A DNA stretch of 64,000 nt from an uncultured Sphingomonadaceae bacterium (GTDB lineage Bacteria; Pseudomonadota; Alphaproteobacteria; Sphingomonadales; Sphingomonadaceae): contig CANNCV010000001.1 of NCBI GenBank assembly GCA_947503245.1, forward strand, positions 619,501 through 683,500, written 5' to 3'. The notes under the pieces were generated by a model, which did no database searches, was not told where the DNA came from, and worked only from the letters and a program-made list of their open reading frames with translations. This document shows positions 1-8,274 of the stretch, piece after piece; positions within the stretch are counted from its first letter, which is position 1; every line of letters starts with the position of its first letter. The position numbers and the translations under genes were made by a program.

Positions 1-584
1 CCATTGGGTTCTAGTTGCTCGAACGCCAGGAGCTGCATCTCGCGCATATATTCATACATGCCGATACGCTCTGCTAAAGGCGCATATATCTCCATGGTTT
101 CTTTGGCTATACGCTGGCGCTTTTCGGGTTTTTTGATGTGATGCAGGGTGCGCATATTATGCAGCCTGTCGGCCAGCTTGACGAGCAGCACCCGCAGATC
201 ATTCGACATGGCAAGCAGGAATTTGCGCAAATTCTCCGCCGCGCGCTCATCATCGGTTTGCGCTTCAATACGCGATAATTTGGTAACGCCATCGACCATT
301 TGGGCAATTTCTTTGCCAAACAGATCCTCAATTTCCTCGACAGTGGTCAGCGTGTCTTCAACCGTGTCATGCAACAAAGCCGTGACAATGGTTTCCTGAC
401 CAAGCCGTAAATCGGTCATTAGGCCAGCAACTTCTATCGGATGGCTGAAATAAGGGTCGCCGCTGGCGCGTTTCTGGCTGCCATGTTTCTGCACGGAAAA
501 GACATAGGCGCGGTTGATCAGCGCCTCATCTACATCGGGGTCATAACTTCTGACCCGTTCTACAAGTTCATATTGTCGCAGCAT
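1..584 (-). CDS. rsh: RelA/SpoT-family (p)ppGpp synthetase/hydrolase, N-terminal part
   Basis: Bifunctional stringent-response enzyme that makes and degrades (p)ppGpp; only the first 194 codons lie in the window, the rest runs off the left edge, which is why the ORF track lacks it. The reading starts MLRQYELVERV at 584. The N-terminal HD hydrolase domain is clear: HPIEVA near residue 48, then the metal-binding motif LHDTVEDT near residues 71-78, and later KLADRLHNMRT, all typical of long RSH proteins. The intact HDxxED residues suggest an active hydrolase, as in the single Rsh of most alphaproteobacteria. The synthetase, TGS and ACT domains are not visible. It lies downstream of, and on the same strand as, a structured intergenic element. 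Confidence 0.96.
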   Translation of the reverse strand, partial: MLRQYELVERVRSYDPDVDEALINRAYVFSVQKHGSQKRASGDPYFSHPIEVAGLMTDLRLGQETIVTALLHDTVEDTLTTVEEIEDLFGKEIAQMVDGVTKLSRIEAQTDDERAAENLRKFLLAMSNDLRVLLVKLADRLHNMRTLHHIKKPEKRQRIAKETMEIYAPLAERIGMYEYMREMQLLAFEQLEPN

Positions 585-620
585 CTATACAGATGAAGTG
601 CTTTTGCGAAAAATTGCAAC

Positions 621-710
621 AAAAAAGCCCGTATTTTCCAAAGCTGTCGTTCGGAAGAGGAAAAGAAACGACAGCAGATCATCTTTTAGATGGCTTGGAA
701 GAATACGGGC
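621..710 (-). terminator. Branched rho-independent terminator-like hairpin
   Basis: The outer stem GCCCGTATT/AATACGGGC on the minus strand is followed directly by TTTTTTG, as expected for intrinsic termination of the transcript from the 821-1153 gene or of a small RNA. The 80-base insert with two further hairpins is unusual for a terminator. Only about 37 bases separate the T run from the rsh start codon. Confidence 0.55.
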
Positions 711-810
711 CGAGTTTTGGTCTTGTGCAATGCAGTGGCGGTTTTGGCTGGGCATTATAGCCCTGGGTTAAGGGGGGCAGTGCCAAAACCGCCATCATGC
801 TGAGACCAAA
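621..810 (-). ncRNA. Structured intergenic RNA element, two stem-loop domains
   Basis: On the minus strand, two large inverted repeats follow the stop codon of the 110-residue secreted protein. Domain 1 (716-810) nests AGACCAAA/TTTGGTCT outside a perfect 12-base GCCAAAACCGCC/GGCGGTTTTGGC. Domain 2 (627-710) closes with GCCCGTATT/AATACGGGC plus TTGGAA/TTCCAA. It carries two inner hairpins (CTGTCGTT/AACGACAG and CATCT/AGATG), making a three-way junction, and ends in a T run. This is far more structure than a simple terminator. It could be a 3'-UTR-derived or independent small RNA, or a processed spacer; I do not recognise a known family, and no promoter inside it is obvious. Confidence 0.4.
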
Positions 811-820
811 TGGCGTTTAA

Positions 821-1153
821 TTATGCTTTGGCGTTACAGGTGCTCATGTCTTCGGCGGCAAAAGCTTCACCACGAACGCTAAAAGTTTCCAATGCGCCCA
901 TTTTCTTCGCCAAACGTGCACAGACATTGGATGGGCGGCTTGTTGCTTTGCGGGCGCGGCATGTATCGCCTGAACACTGCCAGACGACACCGCGGATAAT
1001 TTCGGTTTGGGCTTCTTCAACCGGTGTGCTCAACTTGGCCACATAATATGGGCCTTTGGCGGCGGCGGCAGGCGCTGATGCCAAAACTACGGTTGCGGTA
1101 AAGGCGACAGCGGCTGCAAAAAACTTCTGGGCAAAATTTGGGGATTGGGTCAT
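821..1153 (-). CDS. Small secreted protein, conserved sphingomonad/Caulobacter type
   Basis: A 110-residue protein with a clear Sec signal peptide: a polar start, a hydrophobic stretch around residues 12-30 and an AxA-type cleavage region (APAAAA). The mature part of about 77 residues contains VVWQCSGDTCRA, RPSNVCARLAKKMG and a C-terminal MSTCNAKA, so four cysteines that could form two disulfides in the periplasm. The layout resembles short alphaproteobacterial secreted proteins of the CC_3452 type as I remember them; that is recall, not a search. Function is unknown. It is divergent from the HxlR gene, so the palindromic operator between them may control both. Confidence 0.75.
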   Translation of the reverse strand: MTQSPNFAQKFFAAAVAFTATVVLASAPAAAAKGPYYVAKLSTPVEEAQTEIIRGVVWQCSGDTCRARKATSRPSNVCARLAKKMGALETFSVRGEAFAAEDMSTCNAKA

Positions 1154-1189
1154 TATATATTCCTTAGTTGTAAAAATCGATGCAAGCGC

Positions 1190-1212
1190 TTAGGTTGCGA
1201 ATCAATACCTAA
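1190..1212. promoter_or_regulatory. Imperfect inverted repeat in the divergent promoter region
   Basis: TTAGGT and ACCTAA face each other across 11 bases just upstream of the perfect palindrome. Together with a TTAGTTG half-site near 1164 it suggests a second binding site for a regulator, but the match to the main palindrome is only partial. Confidence 0.3.
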
Positions 1213-1219
1213 TATATTC

Positions 1220-1249
1220 AGTTTTTAGTTGCAACTAAAAACTTATAAT
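1220..1249 (+). promoter_or_regulatory. 24-base perfect palindrome abutting a TATAAT -10 box (probable HxlR operator)
   Basis: The half AGTTTTTAGTTG is followed immediately by its exact reverse complement (1220-1243), and TATAAT occupies 1244-1249. The palindrome therefore fills the -35/spacer region of a promoter whose transcript would begin near 1256, ahead of the HxlR gene at 1282. HxlR proteins bind DNA as dimers at such palindromes and commonly regulate themselves, so autoregulation is a reasonable inference. Confidence 0.65.
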
Positions 1250-1281
1250 TTGTGCCATAAGAGCATGTGGAGTGGATATTT

Positions 1282-1797
1282 ATGGGAAAATTGCGTGAGC
1301 CTCTGGGCGAACTGACGGACAGTTGCGGGCTGCCTATGGCGCTTGAGGCGATGGGCGAACGTTGGTCATTTATGATCTTACGCGCCAGTTTCAACGGCCT
1401 TCATCATTTTGAGGAATTTCTTGAAGAATTGGGGATTGCCCGCAACATATTGTCCAACCGTCTGACGAAATTGGTGCAAGCAGGTATCTTAAAGCGTGCG
1501 CCATGCGTTGATGACCGGCGGCGCATTGAATATCGCCTGACCGATAAAGGGCTTGATCTTTTGCCAGCCATGATCGCTCTGCGCCAATGGGGTGAGCGCT
1601 GGGGCACAGGTATTCCGTCCAATCCAGTATTGTGTGATGAACGCGATAGATTGCCTATCGCGCAATTGGTGCTGCGGTCTCATGACGGCCGAACATTAGG
1701 ACCAAAAGACCTGTGCTGGATTGATGAGAATGACTTAGACAACAAAGAGTCTAAGCATCAACCTGCCGATATTCGTCAATTGGTTGGCGGTTCCTGA
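1282..1797 (+). CDS. HxlR-family winged-helix transcriptional regulator
   Basis: A 171-residue DNA-binding protein. The first ~100 residues match the HxlR winged helix: LGELTDSCGLPMALEAMGERW, a FEEFLEELGIARNILSNRL recognition region and a wing around DDRRRIEYRLTDKG. The C-terminal ~60 residues extend beyond the usual HxlR length (110-130) and could sense a ligand or aid dimerisation. The ORF track opens at a GTG (1267), but GGAG at 1269-1272 lies nine bases before the ATG at 1282, which I take as the start. The gene sits behind a perfect palindrome and divergent from a small secreted protein. What it senses cannot be read from the sequence. Confidence 0.88.
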   Translation: MGKLREPLGELTDSCGLPMALEAMGERWSFMILRASFNGLHHFEEFLEELGIARNILSNRLTKLVQAGILKRAPCVDDRRRIEYRLTDKGLDLLPAMIALRQWGERWGTGIPSNPVLCDERDRLPIAQLVLRSHDGRTLGPKDLCWIDENDLDNKESKHQPADIRQLVGGS

Positions 1798-1831
1798 TCG
1801 CAATATAAGGCTTATGATTAAGCGCTAGCGT

Positions 1832-2644
1832 CTAACCTTGTTGGGATTGCGCAGAAATTTTTTCAGCACGTGGCCGCAAATGCGTCAATGCAGCGTCATG
1901 AATGCCTTTGGCGCTACAAAGCACACCGAAATGCACCGGGCGCGGCGATGTAAAAATGAGTGGCTTACCTGTCGCTTCTGTTGCCATAGCCCCTGATTCC
2001 AGAACGATAAGCGCTGCCGCTGCCAAGTCCCAAGCATAGCCCCATCGTAAAGTAGCGACCAGGTCGGCCTGATCACTGGCGATCATAGCCATACGCAGCG
2101 CAATGCTGTTCGGCTTTTCCACCATACTCAAAATATTGTCTGCTTCTGACAAACTGTCAGTCGGCACTCTTGCCCCGTTGAGAGATTGCCTCTGACTGCC
2201 GCTCAGCGCCTGACCATTGCAATCCGCGCCTTCGCCGCGCACTGCCATCCACATCTGGTCCTTTGCGGGTGCATAAAGTGCGGCCAATTGCGGCACACCG
2301 CCGACACAATAGGCCACAGAAACGGCCCAGCCATTTCGCCCACGAATAAAGTCGCGCGTGCCGTCAATGGGATCGACAATCCACATAGGCTGGTCGTCAT
2401 GGCGGCTAGCGGCATTGTCGCTTTCTTCTGAAAGCCAACCTGCATCTTTGTTCAGCCTACCCAGAGCCTCACGCAAATATCCGTCAACGGCCAGATCAGT
2501 TTTTGTCACGGGATGGCCCGGCGTCTTGTCCCAACTCTCTAATATTTTGCCAGGACGAAAATTTTCCAGCGCCAGCATACCGGCATCACGAACAATTTGC
2601 GCCAATTCTTTAGGTTGAGGGTGAGAGTGAAGGATGGGGGCCAT
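1832..2644 (-). CDS. cysQ: Inositol monophosphatase-family phosphatase, CysQ-like
   Basis: A 270-residue member of the Mg2+-dependent, Li+-sensitive phosphatase superfamily. The metal-binding motifs are in order: SEES near residue 72, WIVDPIDGTRDFIRG near 88-102 (the DxxDGT core) and WDLAAAALIVLESGA near 205. The RDFIRG variant after DGT is typical of the 3'(2'),5'-bisphosphate nucleotidase branch, which recycles PAP from sulfate assimilation, rather than true inositol phosphatases; histidinol-phosphate phosphatase is an alternative within the superfamily. Its ATG overlaps the TAA of pmbA by one base, so the two are probably translated from one mRNA. Confidence 0.85.
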   Translation of the reverse strand: MAPILHSHPQPKELAQIVRDAGMLALENFRPGKILESWDKTPGHPVTKTDLAVDGYLREALGRLNKDAGWLSEESDNAASRHDDQPMWIVDPIDGTRDFIRGRNGWAVSVAYCVGGVPQLAALYAPAKDQMWMAVRGEGADCNGQALSGSQRQSLNGARVPTDSLSEADNILSMVEKPNSIALRMAMIASDQADLVATLRWGYAWDLAAAALIVLESGAMATEATGKPLIFTSPRPVHFGVLCSAKGIHDAALTHLRPRAEKISAQSQQG

Positions 2645-4008
2645 TACTGGCCTGCAATAGTCATGCCATCAACCCGCAAAGTTGGTGTGTTGATAGCGCG
2701 GTGCATCGATAGATCATCAGCTGCTGTCATCGCAGCAAACATATCCAGCAAGTTGCCAGCAATGGTGATCTCGCTAACGGCCTCTGCAATGACCCCGCCA
2801 CGAATGGCAAAGCCGCTTGCGCCGCGACTATAATCGCCCGTTACGGCATTCATGCCCTGTCCGGCCAATTCTGTGACATATACGCCTTCTTCTATATCGG
2901 CCATCAATGTTTTTGGGCTGATGCTGCCAGCTGCCAGATGGACATTGGTCGCAGAAATGCCTGGACTTCCGCCAATACCGCGACTGGCATGGCCAGTGGT
3001 TTCCATCCCCAGTTGAGCAGCCGTTGCGCTGTTCAACAGCCAGCCAGTCAATGCACCATTATGCACCAGTTCCTTGCGTGTCGTGGCCACGCCCTCGCCG
3101 TCAAACAGACGTGAACGCAGGCCCCGCGCATAATGCGGATCATCAATGATAGAGATGGCACTATCAAAGATAGTTTTGCCCAGATGTTCCTGCAAGAAAC
3201 TGGATTTGCGGGCTACAGATGTACCGCTGATCGCGCCAAGGAAATGCCCAATCAAACTGCCTGCCACACGCGGGTCAAAGATAACGGGCCGCACACCGCT
3301 TGCCATGGTTTGCGGGTTCATGCGGGCTATAGCGCGTTCACCAGCACGTCTGCCAATGGCCTGCGGCGATTCCAGGTCGCTATAATGCCGCGCTGTGCGA
3401 TAGGCATAATCGCGCTGCATATTGGCCCCTTCACCGGCCAGAACGCTGGCGCTGGTGCCAAATATTGATGTGCTATAAGCAGCGGAGAAACCATTGCTTG
3501 TAGCAAGAGCGATAAGCGACGACCCCGCACTCGCAGAACCGCCCTCAGAATTGGTGACACCATCAACTGCGCGCGCAGCATCTTCTGCAGCCAGCGCATC
3601 GGCCTGTAATATGGCAGGATCATTATGTCCGTTCTTGTCATTCAGCGCCAAAATGTCCTGCTGCTGAGCAATATCTTCGCCTGTATAGAGCAATTCTTCA
3701 GGCGCAAGCCGTGCAAATTCATCTTCAGGTGCCAGCCGCGCCATGGCGATGGCGCGCTCTACCAACTGTTCAAGCGATGCCGTATCAAAGCTGTTGGTGG
3801 ACACACTGGCATGTCTGGTGCCGTCAAACACGCGCAGGCCAAGGTCGCTGCTCTCACTGCGTTGCACATCTTCCAATGACCCCAGACGGATTTGTACATC
3901 GGTCGATTGTTCGCTGACAAAAATTGCATCGGCTCCGGTCGCCCCTGCCTTGATAGCTCGGGCAACGCAGTCGGCCGCGATTTCGCGGGCTTTATCTTCT
4001 TCGATCAT
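2644..4008 (-). CDS. pmbA: PmbA/TldD-family metalloprotease subunit
   Basis: A 454-residue protein matching PmbA (TldE) in length and features: an N-terminal FVSEQSTDVQIRLGSLEDVQRSESSDLGLRVF stretch, then in the C-terminal half ATTRKELVHNGALTGWLLNS, GYASRG-like GHASRGIGG and the conserved GMNAVTGDYSRGASGFAIRGG. In E. coli PmbA pairs with TldD in a cytoplasmic protease that processes microcin precursors and degrades the CcdA antitoxin; TldD holds the zinc HExxxH motif, which is absent here as expected. No tldD lies in the window. The gene is followed by, and overlaps, the CysQ-like phosphatase. Confidence 0.93.
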   Translation of the reverse strand: MIEEDKAREIAADCVARAIKAGATGADAIFVSEQSTDVQIRLGSLEDVQRSESSDLGLRVFDGTRHASVSTNSFDTASLEQLVERAIAMARLAPEDEFARLAPEELLYTGEDIAQQQDILALNDKNGHNDPAILQADALAAEDAARAVDGVTNSEGGSASAGSSLIALATSNGFSAAYSTSIFGTSASVLAGEGANMQRDYAYRTARHYSDLESPQAIGRRAGERAIARMNPQTMASGVRPVIFDPRVAGSLIGHFLGAISGTSVARKSSFLQEHLGKTIFDSAISIIDDPHYARGLRSRLFDGEGVATTRKELVHNGALTGWLLNSATAAQLGMETTGHASRGIGGSPGISATNVHLAAGSISPKTLMADIEEGVYVTELAGQGMNAVTGDYSRGASGFAIRGGVIAEAVSEITIAGNLLDMFAAMTAADDLSMHRAINTPTLRVDGMTIAGQ

Positions 4009-4160
4009 GACAAGACCTATCCTTCATGGCAGCTATATAAGCAAGGACCATAAGGAGGTTAATGCACTAAATTGCTTATCAATATGCTATATTGCTAGGC
4101 CATCTTTGCCAGCATAGGCGGGGCATGCCTATTGCTGCCCCCTATTGACACGGCATGCTT

Positions 4161-4556
4161 TTAGAAAATCGCGTGCAAAATTTTAGCAGTGCCGGCAACT
4201 ATGAATGGGAAGGCAATGGCGGCACACCATAGCAAGATGGTATCGCGGCGGAACAGGCGAGCATATGTCATGTCATCATTATCTGCCATATGTTCCCAGC
4301 GTCGTTCAAAGTTACGGCACGCAGGAATGACAATCGCGACGAGAGCGACCAAGGCAAAATAGGGCAGAATTGAGCGTGAGTCGCCTTTAATGGCTGACAT
4401 GCCGACAAAGATTTGTAATCCGGTATAGGTTAACAAGGCATAGGCGATATGGTTGCTCATCTTTTGCGACCATGTCAGAGGCTTTGCAGTAGCGGCTGCC
4501 CCATAATGCGCTGTATTATGAAAGCTTTCCGATGGGTTATTTGCTGTCTCAGCCAT
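4161..4556 (-). CDS. Small membrane protein of unknown function
   Basis: A 131-residue protein with about three membrane helices: roughly residues 35-53 (HIAYALLTYTGLQIFVG), 63-81 (SILPYFALVALVAIVIPAC) and 107-127 (TILLWCAAIAFPFIVAGTA). The N-terminal 30 residues are polar and likely cytoplasmic; a charged RNFERRWEHM loop separates helices two and three. I do not recognise the family. A usable ribosome site (TAGGAATCT before ATG) supports the start. It stands alone between pmbA and an intergenic stretch of about 470 bases. Confidence 0.7.
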   Translation of the reverse strand: MAETANNPSESFHNTAHYGAAATAKPLTWSQKMSNHIAYALLTYTGLQIFVGMSAIKGDSRSILPYFALVALVAIVIPACRNFERRWEHMADNDDMTYARLFRRDTILLWCAAIAFPFIVAGTAKILHAIF

Positions 4557-5028
4557 AGATTCCTACCCCTTATTAGCTCTGGCATCATGGTGTTTTCGTG
4601 GCGGTATTTATGCGATTATTTTGTGCAGCCGACCCGAAATAAAATGCCAAGCAGTTATGTTCCCAATAAGGAGGCTAGGCCAAGAATTATCAAAGCGCAA
4701 TATCTGCATGTGTGAAACCATGTTTCGCGTAACTATCTGCTGTGATTGTTATGATTCAGGACATGCTATTATCCGCCGGCCCAGACGCAAGGATCGCATA
4801 ACATGGCGCCATGCATGAAATGTCTTCCAACATGAGCAAATGTAAATTTGGGGCTATAAAATTTTGCGAAGTGCTGTAAGATTCGCTCACGAAACAAAAA
4901 ATAAGATGTCGCAAACAAAAGTAATATCATTGACTGTCTCGTTTTCTATGACTGTATAGAGGCGTAGAGAGCCAATAAATCATTACACGTCCGTGCTTTG
5001 TGGCGTCCCTTTCGGGAGCCCGTTGATA
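4557..5028. other. Intergenic region, 472 bases
   Basis: I find no convincing gene here. It is AT-rich towards its right end and holds the probable promoter of the flavin oxidoreductase (4930-4958). The short ORFs listed in the track across it lack ribosome sites and protein-like composition. Confidence 0.6.
4930..4958 (+). promoter_or_regulatory. Sigma-70-like promoter
   Basis: TTGACT (4930-4935) and TGTATA (4953-4958) are separated by 17 bases, giving a leader of about 65 bases before the flavin oxidoreductase start at 5029. Pattern match only. Confidence 0.45.
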
Positions 5029-6327
5029 ATGACCATTAACTTGCATTCGCCGCTGCCATTGCCATGTGGCGCAACGCTGAAAAACCGTTTTGCCAAGGCC
5101 GCAATGACAGAAGGGTTGGCTGACCCTTGTGGAATCCCCGGTGAAGACCTTAACAATCTTTATGGTCTTTGGTCTGATGGTGGCGCGGCTTTGCTGCTGA
5201 GCGGCAATATCATGGTGGATAGCGACCATTTGGAAAGGCCTGGCAATATTGTCATTGATTCCGAATTAAACCGCGAATTGACAGATGGTTTGCTAGCCTT
5301 GGCCAAGCACGCAACGCGCAATGATAATCATTTTTGGGCACAACTCAGTCATTCGGGCAGACAAACCCCCAAAAATGTTAATCCTTCACCCAAGGCACCT
5401 TCGGCGGTGAAGGTGAATTTGCCGGGCGGGCAATTTGGCATGCCTATGGCTATGAGCGATGATGAGATAAGCGATATCATCACCAAATTTGCCAATGCGG
5501 CCCGAACTGTAAAGGATGCTGGTTTTACCGGCGTGCAGATTCATGCCGCTCATGGCTATTTGCTCTCATCATTTTTAAGCCCGCTTACCAATTTGCGTGA
5601 TGATAAATATGGCGGATCATTGGAAAACCGTGCGCGTTTCTTGCGCGAAGTGGTGGCTGCTGTGCGCAGTGTTGTTGGCAAGACATTCCCCGTTGCGGTC
5701 AAACTCAACAGTGCGGATTTTCAACGCGGCGGTTTCCAGTTTGAAGACAGTCTGCAGGTGGCGCAATGGCTTGCCAATGATGGCATTGATTTGCTGGAGA
5801 TATCAGGCGGCAATTATGAGCAACCTAAGTTGTTAGGCCTAGCAGGCTTGGAAGAGGAAGAGCCGCAAAATGTCGCAGAATCCACTGGCCAGCGTGAGGC
5901 TTATTTTGTCGATTTTGCCAAAGCGATGCAGGCGCAAGTAACGATTCCTTTGATGGTCACAGGCGGCTTTAGAACAGCCGCTGCAATGGACTTTGCCGTT
6001 GATAGCGGTGCGGCAGATGTTATTGGTATTGGCCGACCAATGTGCACTATGTCTGATGCTCCGGAGAAATTGCTCAACGGTCTGGAAAAACTACCAAGCC
6101 CTGAAAAGGAATTGGGCATGTTCCCTTCATGGCTGGGTTTTTTGCGCAATATAGGCATGTTTCGCGCTATGGAAGGCTTTGCCGTCCAATATTGGTTTTA
6201 CGCTCAGATTTATGCCTTGGCTGAAAAAGGACAAATGGACACACAGGTTACGCCTTTTCAGGCATTTCGGATGGTTGAAGCACGCAACAAACATCTGATT
6301 TCAGAAAGAAAACGGTTGGTTTTCTAA
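5029..6327 (+). CDS. NADH:flavin oxidoreductase, old yellow enzyme family
   Basis: A 432-residue FMN-dependent TIM-barrel oxidoreductase. Visible motifs: LKNRFAKAAMTE at the N-terminus, WAQLSHSGRQ near residue 103, the active-site/FMN region IHAAHGYLLSSFLSPLTNLR near 175-195 with DDKYGGSLENR, and phosphate-binding DVIGIGRPM near 330. The family reduces activated C=C bonds or acts in ring-reduction steps; the substrate cannot be told. Length exceeds the classic ~370 residues because of a C-terminal helical extension. The track starts at GTG 4993; I chose ATG 5029, which has GGGAG ten bases upstream and matches where homologues begin. It converges on fadD. Confidence 0.9.
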   Translation: MTINLHSPLPLPCGATLKNRFAKAAMTEGLADPCGIPGEDLNNLYGLWSDGGAALLLSGNIMVDSDHLERPGNIVIDSELNRELTDGLLALAKHATRNDNHFWAQLSHSGRQTPKNVNPSPKAPSAVKVNLPGGQFGMPMAMSDDEISDIITKFANAARTVKDAGFTGVQIHAAHGYLLSSFLSPLTNLRDDKYGGSLENRARFLREVVAAVRSVVGKTFPVAVKLNSADFQRGGFQFEDSLQVAQWLANDGIDLLEISGGNYEQPKLLGLAGLEEEEPQNVAESTGQREAYFVDFAKAMQAQVTIPLMVTGGFRTAAAMDFAVDSGAADVIGIGRPMCTMSDAPEKLLNGLEKLPSPEKELGMFPSWLGFLRNIGMFRAMEGFAVQYWFYAQIYALAEKGQMDTQVTPFQAFRMVEARNKHLISERKRLVF

Positions 6328-6370
6328 TCCCAGAAAAGACGCGATGAGAAGGACTTGGTCACTTCCACGC

Positions 6371-8083
6371 CTATTCGTCGCCCAGCTCTTCCTGCCGCAA
6401 TGTCTTCCGGTCCAGCTTGCCAATCAGTGTTTTGGGGAGTTCAGAGCGGATAACAACTTCGGTCACGCGTTCATGCTTGCCCAATTGCGGGTTCAGCCAT
6501 GCCTTTATGGTTTCGCCATCTGTGGCTTGCGGGCTGTTAAGGGTGACAAAAGCCTTGGGGCATTCGCCAAGATATGCGTCGCCAACACCAATGACCAAGG
6601 CCTCTTTAATGTCCTCATGCTGGTATAAAATCTCTTCAATCTGACTAGGGAAAACCTTAAACCCACCGACTGAGATCATATCTTTGATGCGGTCGACAAT
6701 GGCGACATAGCCTTCATCATCTATGGTCGCGACATCCCCTGTACGCAGGAAACCATCGATAAAGACGCCTGAATCAGCATCCGGCCGGTTCCAATAGCCT
6801 TGCATCACTTGCGGTCCGGAAAAGATTAATTCACCGGGCTCTCCGTCTGCCACGGTTTTGGAAGGGTCTTCCTTATCCACCAAGCGGATCAATGTGCCAG
6901 GCAAAGGTTGGCCGATAGAGCCGGTCTTGTTCAATCCTTCATAAGGATTGCATGAAACTACGCCGCTGCTCTCTGTCAGGCCATAGCCTTCGACAACTTT
7001 TGCTCCCGTCGTCTTTTCGAAGGTTGCTTTTACCTCTGCCGGCAAAGGTGCACCGCCTGAAATACAGGCACGTAATGAAGAGAAGTTTGTCTTCTCCGTA
7101 CGGGGGTGGTCAATCAATGCCTGATACATTGTCGGCACACCCGGCAATGATGTCACCTTGGTGCGGTCAATGGCCGCCAGTGCCTGAGCCGCATCGAAAC
7201 GCGGCAATATGACCATCTCGCCGCCGTTTAACACGGTCCGGTTCAGCACACAGGTGTTGGCAAAAACATGGAAAAAGGGCAGCACGCCCAAAATACGGTC
7301 TTCGGCGGTATGATCGGGGTCGATCATATTTACCTGACGGGCATTGGCGGTCAGATTCTGGTGGGTCAACATCGCGCCTTTGGGCGTTCCCGTAGTGCCA
7401 CCAGTATATTGCAGCAGTGCTATATCCTTTTCTGGATCAATAGAGACAGGCTGAACATCACCATCATTATCTATCAGATCAGAAAAGCGCGAAATACGTG
7501 GGTCATCAGGACGTTTGGCAATATCCTTGCCTTTGAACAAACGGTAAAATACAGATTTAATGCCGGGCAGGGCGCCTTCAACCGAACCAACAACCAATGT
7601 GCGTAGGCTAGACTGGTCAAGCACCTGCAATGCTGTTGGCAATAATGCGGCTGCTGTGAGCGTGAACAATATGGTAGTGCCGCTATCTTCAACCTGATGG
7701 GCCAGCTCATCCACGGTATAGAGCGGAGAAAAATTGACCAGAGTCGCGCCAGCGGCCATTGCACCATAATAAGCAGCGACATAATGCGGCACATTGGGCA
7801 GAAAAAGGCCAATGCGATCACCCTTGCCAACACCCATTTGCTGCAAGCCTTTGGCAACACGCTGTGCAGCCTTTGCAGTGTCGGCATAGCTGAATTTGCG
7901 GCCCATAAAATCAATCGCAGGCGCATCGCCTTTGCGTTCAGCGCTGCGGAAAAGCATGTTGGGCAGGCTAAGCGGCGCAAATGTCTGATCCCATGCCGGT
8001 GGATGATTATAATGGCGCGACCAGATTATACCGGCATCGACAGAAGTGTGAGGCGCGGAGGTGTCAGACTGAGGGTTATTCAT
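6371..8083 (-). CDS. fadD: Long-chain fatty acid--CoA ligase
   Basis: A 570-residue adenylate-forming enzyme that activates fatty acids to acyl-CoA for beta-oxidation or lipid synthesis. The ANL signature set is complete: P-loop-like YTGGTTGTPKGAMLTH near residue 230, EGYGLTESSG near 375, the hinge region GFLRTGDVATIDDEGYVAIVDRIKD near 455 with DMISVGGFKVFP following, and the catalytic C-terminal lysine in PKTLIGKLDRKTL. The N-terminus (DAGIIWSRHYNHPPAWDQTF) resembles sphingomonad FadD proteins. The gene is monocistronic, convergent with the flavin oxidoreductase; an imperfect inverted repeat lies upstream. Confidence 0.94.
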   Translation of the reverse strand: MNNPQSDTSAPHTSVDAGIIWSRHYNHPPAWDQTFAPLSLPNMLFRSAERKGDAPAIDFMGRKFSYADTAKAAQRVAKGLQQMGVGKGDRIGLFLPNVPHYVAAYYGAMAAGATLVNFSPLYTVDELAHQVEDSGTTILFTLTAAALLPTALQVLDQSSLRTLVVGSVEGALPGIKSVFYRLFKGKDIAKRPDDPRISRFSDLIDNDGDVQPVSIDPEKDIALLQYTGGTTGTPKGAMLTHQNLTANARQVNMIDPDHTAEDRILGVLPFFHVFANTCVLNRTVLNGGEMVILPRFDAAQALAAIDRTKVTSLPGVPTMYQALIDHPRTEKTNFSSLRACISGGAPLPAEVKATFEKTTGAKVVEGYGLTESSGVVSCNPYEGLNKTGSIGQPLPGTLIRLVDKEDPSKTVADGEPGELIFSGPQVMQGYWNRPDADSGVFIDGFLRTGDVATIDDEGYVAIVDRIKDMISVGGFKVFPSQIEEILYQHEDIKEALVIGVGDAYLGECPKAFVTLNSPQATDGETIKAWLNPQLGKHERVTEVVIRSELPKTLIGKLDRKTLRQEELGDE

Positions 8084-8111
8084 TGGGCACTTTCAGAAAT
8101 AGAGAAACAGC

Positions 8112-8129
8112 ACATGCTATGAAGCATGT
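8112..8129. promoter_or_regulatory. Inverted repeat upstream of fadD
   Basis: ACATGC and GCATGT face each other across six bases, 29 bases upstream of the fadD start. The position suits a repressor operator, for example of a TetR- or GntR-type fatty-acid regulator, but nothing identifies the protein. Confidence 0.3.
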
Positions 8130-8274
8130 TGTTATAAGCGTTGGTTACTGACATTCATGTTAACAAGGGGTCTCTAAGCGAACACCCTGTGATTGACAAG
8201 CAATAGCCTGCATATGGTGCCTAACTGACGTAAATTCGCTTGAAGTCCCGTGCGGGTTACACCAATTAGGCCCT

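Noticed and set aside
4054-4069. AAGGAGGTTA followed by ATG CAC TAA
   Set aside because: A perfect ribosome site before a two-codon frame is probably chance; no longer frame follows.
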